Positions 5,871 through 8,191 of a stretch of 8,191 nucleotides of DNA are shown here, piece after piece. A model generated the notes under the pieces. That model had not been told where the DNA came from and made no database searches. It was given only the letters and a program-made list of their open reading frames with translations. The number at the start of each line of letters is the position of its first letter. The stretch's first letter is position 1. The position numbers and the translations under genes were made by a program. The DNA lies in contig CAJUFW010000003.1 of the NCBI GenBank assembly GCA_910585655.1, positions 41,410-49,600 of the forward strand, in the 5' to 3' direction. Origin of the DNA: an uncultured Lachnospiraceae bacterium (lineage in GTDB: Bacteria; Bacillota_A; Clostridia; Lachnospirales; Lachnospiraceae).

Positions 5871-6653
5871 ATGGCTCTTTTTAAAGTAGAAATCTGCGGC
5901 GTCAATACAGCAAAGCTCCCTCTCCTTACCAGCCGCGAAAAGGAGGAGTTATTTGATCGTATCCAGCAGGGCGACAAAGAAGCCCGCGAAGAGTACATCA
6001 AAGGAAATCTTCGTCTTGTCCTAAGCATCATCCAGCGTTTTTCCGGCAGCAACGAAAACGTAGACGATCTGTTTCAAATCGGCTGTATCGGGCTGATGAA
6101 AGCGATCGACAATTTTGACGTCACGCAAAACGTCCAGTTTTCGACTTATGCCGTACCGATGATCATAGGAGAAATCCGCCGTTTTCTCCGGGACAACAAC
6201 AGCATCCGTGTCTCCCGTTCCCTAAAAGATACCGCCTATAAGGCGATCTATACCAAGGAAGCTCTGATGAAAAAAATGAATCGGGAGCCGACGATTATGG
6301 AAATCTCCGAGGAAATCGGGATTCCAAAAGACGATATCGTAGCCGCCCTGGACGCGATCCAAACTCCGGTCTCCCTCTATGAGCCTGTTTATTCCGAAAG
6401 CGGGGACACCCTTTACATCATGGATCAGATCAGCGATACAAAAAACAGGGAGGAACATTGGATCGAAAGCATTTCCTTAAACGAAGCAATGAACAAACTT
6501 GACCAGCGGGAACGAAAAATCCTCTCTATGCGTTTTTTTGAAGGAAAAACACAGATGGAGGTCGCCAAGGAAATCCACATTTCTCAGGCGCAGGTATCCA
6601 GACTGGAAAAAAACGCCTTAAAAACAATGAAAGCCTATCTGTCAGACCGCTAA
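5871..6653 (+). CDS. sigG: RNA polymerase sporulation sigma factor SigG
   Basis: Sigma-G directs late gene expression in the forespore after engulfment. The 260-residue product is full length and colinear with B. subtilis SigG. It has the N-terminal signature FKVEICGVNTAKLP and region 2 (about 44-113: KGNLRLVLSIIQRF, VDDLFQIGCIGLMKAIDNFD, FSTYAVPMIIGEIRRFLRDNN). Region 3 (about 115-190) follows with SIRVSRSLKD and DAIQTPVSLYEPVY, then region 4 (about 205-258) with RFFEGKTQMEVAKEIHISQAQVSRLEK. These motifs, especially FKVEICGV and YAVPMIIGEIRR, separate it from SigF and SigE. The start ATG follows CGGAGG with a rather long ten-base spacer. It is transcribed towards sigE rather than away from it, so it cannot be reached by read-through from spoIIGA-sigE. 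Lys44 sits where B. subtilis SigG has Asn45, the residue reported to allow binding of the anti-sigma factor CsfB. A hairpin overlaps the last codons and the stop. Confidence 0.97.
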   Translation: MALFKVEICGVNTAKLPLLTSREKEELFDRIQQGDKEAREEYIKGNLRLVLSIIQRFSGSNENVDDLFQIGCIGLMKAIDNFDVTQNVQFSTYAVPMIIGEIRRFLRDNNSIRVSRSLKDTAYKAIYTKEALMKKMNREPTIMEISEEIGIPKDDIVAALDAIQTPVSLYEPVYSESGDTLYIMDQISDTKNREEHWIESISLNEAMNKLDQRERKILSMRFFEGKTQMEVAKEIHISQAQVSRLEKNALKTMKAYLSDR

Positions 6654-6677
6654 CCCGGTTCTGGCAGAACAGGCTTT
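6630..6677. terminator. Long imperfect inverted repeat over the sigG stop codon, possible terminator between sigG and sigE
   Basis: AAAGCCT (6630-6636) pairs with AGGCTTT (6671-6677). Inside it, TCTGTCAGACCG (6638-6649) pairs with the stretch 6656-6668 with one bulge and one G-U pair. That makes about 19 pairs around a six-base loop holding the sigG TAA. On the minus strand it is followed by CATTGTTTTT, so it could end the sigE transcript; on the plus strand no T-run follows. Pairing was read by eye. Confidence 0.5.
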
Positions 6678-6694
6678 CCCAAAAATCAAAAAGA

Positions 6695-7441
6695 TCAAAT
6701 CCCCTCCCAGCGCATGATATCTTTTCTCAGCCGTTTCATAATCTTTTTTTCCAGACGCGAAATATAAGACTGGGAAATCCCAAGCAAATCCGCGACTTCC
6801 TTTTGCGTCCTTTCTACTCCGTCCTTGGTATTGATGCCAAAGCGAAGCTGAATAATCGTTCTCTCTCTGGAGCTGAGCCTTGCCAACGCGCGCCCTAACA
6901 GCTCCCGATCGACCTCATCCTCCAAATGCTGATAAATCTCGTCCTCATCCGTCCCCAAAATATCCGAAAGCAGCAGCTCGTTTCCGTCCCAATCCACGTT
7001 TAACGGCTCGTCAATAGACACCTCCAGCTTGGTCTTATTGTTCCTTCTTAAAAACATCAGAATTTCATTTTCGATACACCGTGAAGCGTATGTCGCCAGC
7101 TTGATATTTTTTTCCGGATTAAACGTCTGAATCGCCTTAATCAGCCCAATCGTACCTATTGAAATTAAGTCCTCCACCCCAATTCCGGTATTGTCAAATT
7201 TTTTGGCTATGTAAACGACCAGCCTTAAATTATGTTCGACCAGCTTCTTTCTGCTCTCCTCATCGTTCTCCTTTCCCAACCCTGCAATCATTTTTGCCTC
7301 CAGCTCCGCCGGAAGGGGCGGAGGAAGGATTTCCGCTCCGCCAATATAGTGGATGTCGGGAGCCGGACGGAAAAACAGCTCCTTAAAGCTTGGTATCACT
7401 CGGACTTGAAATCGATTTGGTACGGATATCCGTAATAGCAT
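6695..7441 (-). CDS. sigE: RNA polymerase sporulation sigma factor SigE (pro-protein)
   Basis: Sigma-E is the first mother-cell sigma factor. It is made before septation as an inactive membrane-associated pro-protein and cleaved by SpoIIGA. The 248-residue product has a pro-region of about 31 residues (MLLRISVPNRFQVRVIPSF, then up to DIHYIGGAE). Region 2 (about 70-135) contains NLRLVVYIAKKF, GVEDLISIGTIGLIKAI, IKLATYASRCIENEILMFLRRNN. The signature DEPLNVDWDGNELLLSDILG follows (144-163), then region 4 with LRFGINTKDGVERTQKEVAD and GISQSYISRLEKK. Alignment by eye to B. subtilis pro-SigE places cleavage near His31/Tyr32, just before YIGG, with Asp29 where B. subtilis has the important Glu25. 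The ATG at 7441 is chosen: it has GGGGGA six bases upstream, and a longer frame to 7582 would add 47 residues overlapping spoIIGA and unlike the family. It follows spoIIGA by 83 bases, so one operon, and converges on sigG. Confidence 0.97.
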   Translation of the reverse strand: MLLRISVPNRFQVRVIPSFKELFFRPAPDIHYIGGAEILPPPLPAELEAKMIAGLGKENDEESRKKLVEHNLRLVVYIAKKFDNTGIGVEDLISIGTIGLIKAIQTFNPEKNIKLATYASRCIENEILMFLRRNNKTKLEVSIDEPLNVDWDGNELLLSDILGTDEDEIYQHLEDEVDRELLGRALARLSSRERTIIQLRFGINTKDGVERTQKEVADLLGISQSYISRLEKKIMKRLRKDIMRWEGI

Positions 7442-7524
7442 ATGTCTTCCCCCATTTTCTATATATTGTGAAATGCCAGTTTGATTTAGATTCCTTTCGG
7501 ATTTTTCTTTTGTATGCCTTTGCT

Positions 7525-8191
7525 TTATAAAAGGGCGGGATGCAGCAGCATTTGATATTCTCCTGTACCGGAAAGCGGACATTCCGCCACTCCTACCACC
7601 ACCTGTTCATAGGAAGCTATCTGCTCTCTTCCCGGCTCCTTTGCCGCCCAAATCACGATCTTGTCACAGACAAAACCGTGCAGAAGCCCGGACGGGCAGC
7701 CTACGGAAGTATAAGGAATCAACCGATAGTCTTCTGTTGGCTCCTGCCAGCAAAAATTAAGCTCCTCTGCCAGTTCCGGAGAAAGAAGCAAAACCGGAGA
7801 CGTTCCATAATATAATTGGTTTCCTGTATCCAAAAGCGCCAGACAACGACAGCTTTTTCCCTGCCAATACAGCTCTGCCGAATAAAGCAGCCGTTCCAAC
7901 TGTTTTTTTCTTTGCAGAAAGCGGAGGAAAGCATAAAAAAAAACACCTCCGCCTACAAATCCTGCAAAAAGAGATCCCGCGCTTATCCTTCCCCGCTTCC
8001 AACCTGCCTCAAACAGTCCGCCCAATACAAGAAAAAACAGCTTTTGCAGCCCCCAAAGCGTTACCTTCCGTCTCAAGCTCTGCCTGCCGAACAACAAACG
8101 GAATGCGAAAAGCTGTAGCAAGAAATCTACCGCCAGCAACCCCCAAAAACCAATCTGCCGCAGCAGGATCGCCGCGGTCACAGAAAGCCCG
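7525..8191 (-). CDS. spoIIGA: Sporulation sigma-E factor-processing peptidase SpoIIGA, N-terminus outside the window
   Basis: SpoIIGA is a septal-membrane aspartic protease that removes the pro-region of SigE when triggered from the forespore by SpoIIR. The frame is open to the right edge, with 222 codons visible; compared with B. subtilis SpoIIGA (about 309 residues), roughly 60 or more N-terminal residues are missing. The visible part starts with hydrophobic segments (around ILLRQIGFWGLLAVDFLLQL, LWGLQKLFFLVLGGLF and LFAGFVGGGVFFYAFLRFL), consistent with the last membrane helices. It continues with the cytoplasmic protease domain, where ALLDTGNQLYYG holds the catalytic Asp (codon 7830-7828) and RLIPYTSVG and GLLHGFVCDKIVI are family motifs. 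A GTG at 8181 is internal, not the true start, because coding continues upstream. It lies 83 bases before sigE on the same strand, the classic spoIIG operon order. The promoter, expected to be Spo0A-controlled from B. subtilis, is out of view. Confidence 0.95.
   Translation of the reverse strand, partial: GLSVTAAILLRQIGFWGLLAVDFLLQLFAFRLLFGRQSLRRKVTLWGLQKLFFLVLGGLFEAGWKRGRISAGSLFAGFVGGGVFFYAFLRFLQRKKQLERLLYSAELYWQGKSCRCLALLDTGNQLYYGTSPVLLLSPELAEELNFCWQEPTEDYRLIPYTSVGCPSGLLHGFVCDKIVIWAAKEPGREQIASYEQVVVGVAECPLSGTGEYQMLLHPALL

Noticed and set aside
6658..6670. GTTCT-GGC-AGAAC, similar to GTTCT-AA-AGAAC at 5831-5842, as a pair of operators flanking sigG
   Set aside because: Five-base arms are too short to stand out from chance. 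The arms are reversed relative to the usual Firmicutes LexA box (GAAC...GTTC), and the downstream copy is better explained as part of the long hairpin.
7480..7524. CATACA-like sequence between spoIIGA and sigE as an internal sigma-E promoter
   Set aside because: A CATACAAA box exists on the minus strand, but no matching -35 lies 14-16 bases upstream; probably chance.
7442..7582. Longer SigE start adding 47 residues
   Set aside because: The added part overlaps spoIIGA, does not resemble SigE, and has no good ribosome binding site; ATG 7441 does.

Overview
The window is a stretch of ordinary chromosome from an endospore-forming member of the Firmicutes. SpoIIGA, pro-SigE, SigG and a YlmC/YmxH-family protein occur together. 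Roughly balanced GC content, strong AAGGAGG-type ribosome binding sites and the protein sequences point to Clostridia, probably Lachnospiraceae; the family assignment is an inference. I see no mobile element, CRISPR array, tRNA or rRNA gene, phage gene or toxin system. Every long gene belongs to a recognised family, so there is no wholly new system here. The points of interest are gene orientation, overlapping promoters, RNA structures and a few departures from family norms.

Left part (1-4857, minus strand): a DNA-metabolism operon read right to left, comM (YifB-type AAA+ ATPase), dprA (DNA-processing protein A) and topA (topoisomerase I). topA runs off the left edge a few residues before its end. 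comM and dprA overlap by 10 bases and 82 bases separate dprA from topA, so one transcript is likely. Its promoter has a perfect extended -10 box.

Middle part (4845-6653, plus strand): ylmC (small, unusually cysteine-rich PRC-barrel sporulation protein), nrdR (ribonucleotide reductase repressor) and sigG (late forespore sigma factor). ylmC and comM diverge from about 100 bases in which their promoters physically overlap. nrdR has a near-consensus vegetative promoter of its own. sigG has a 155-base upstream region with candidate promoter and RNA-structure elements.

Right part (6695-8191, minus strand): sigE (mother-cell sigma factor made as an inactive pro-protein) and spoIIGA (the membrane aspartic protease that activates it), which runs off the right edge. 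sigE converges on sigG with only 41 bases between them, and a long imperfect inverted repeat covers the sigG stop codon. In Bacillus subtilis spoIIGA-sigE-sigG lie in one direction and sigG can be reached by read-through from upstream. Here that is impossible.

GC skew and third-codon-position bias suggest that the minus-strand genes lie on the leading strand and ylmC-nrdR-sigG on the lagging strand.

There is no gene-free stretch over 300 bases. The longest gap is 5716-5870, upstream of sigG.
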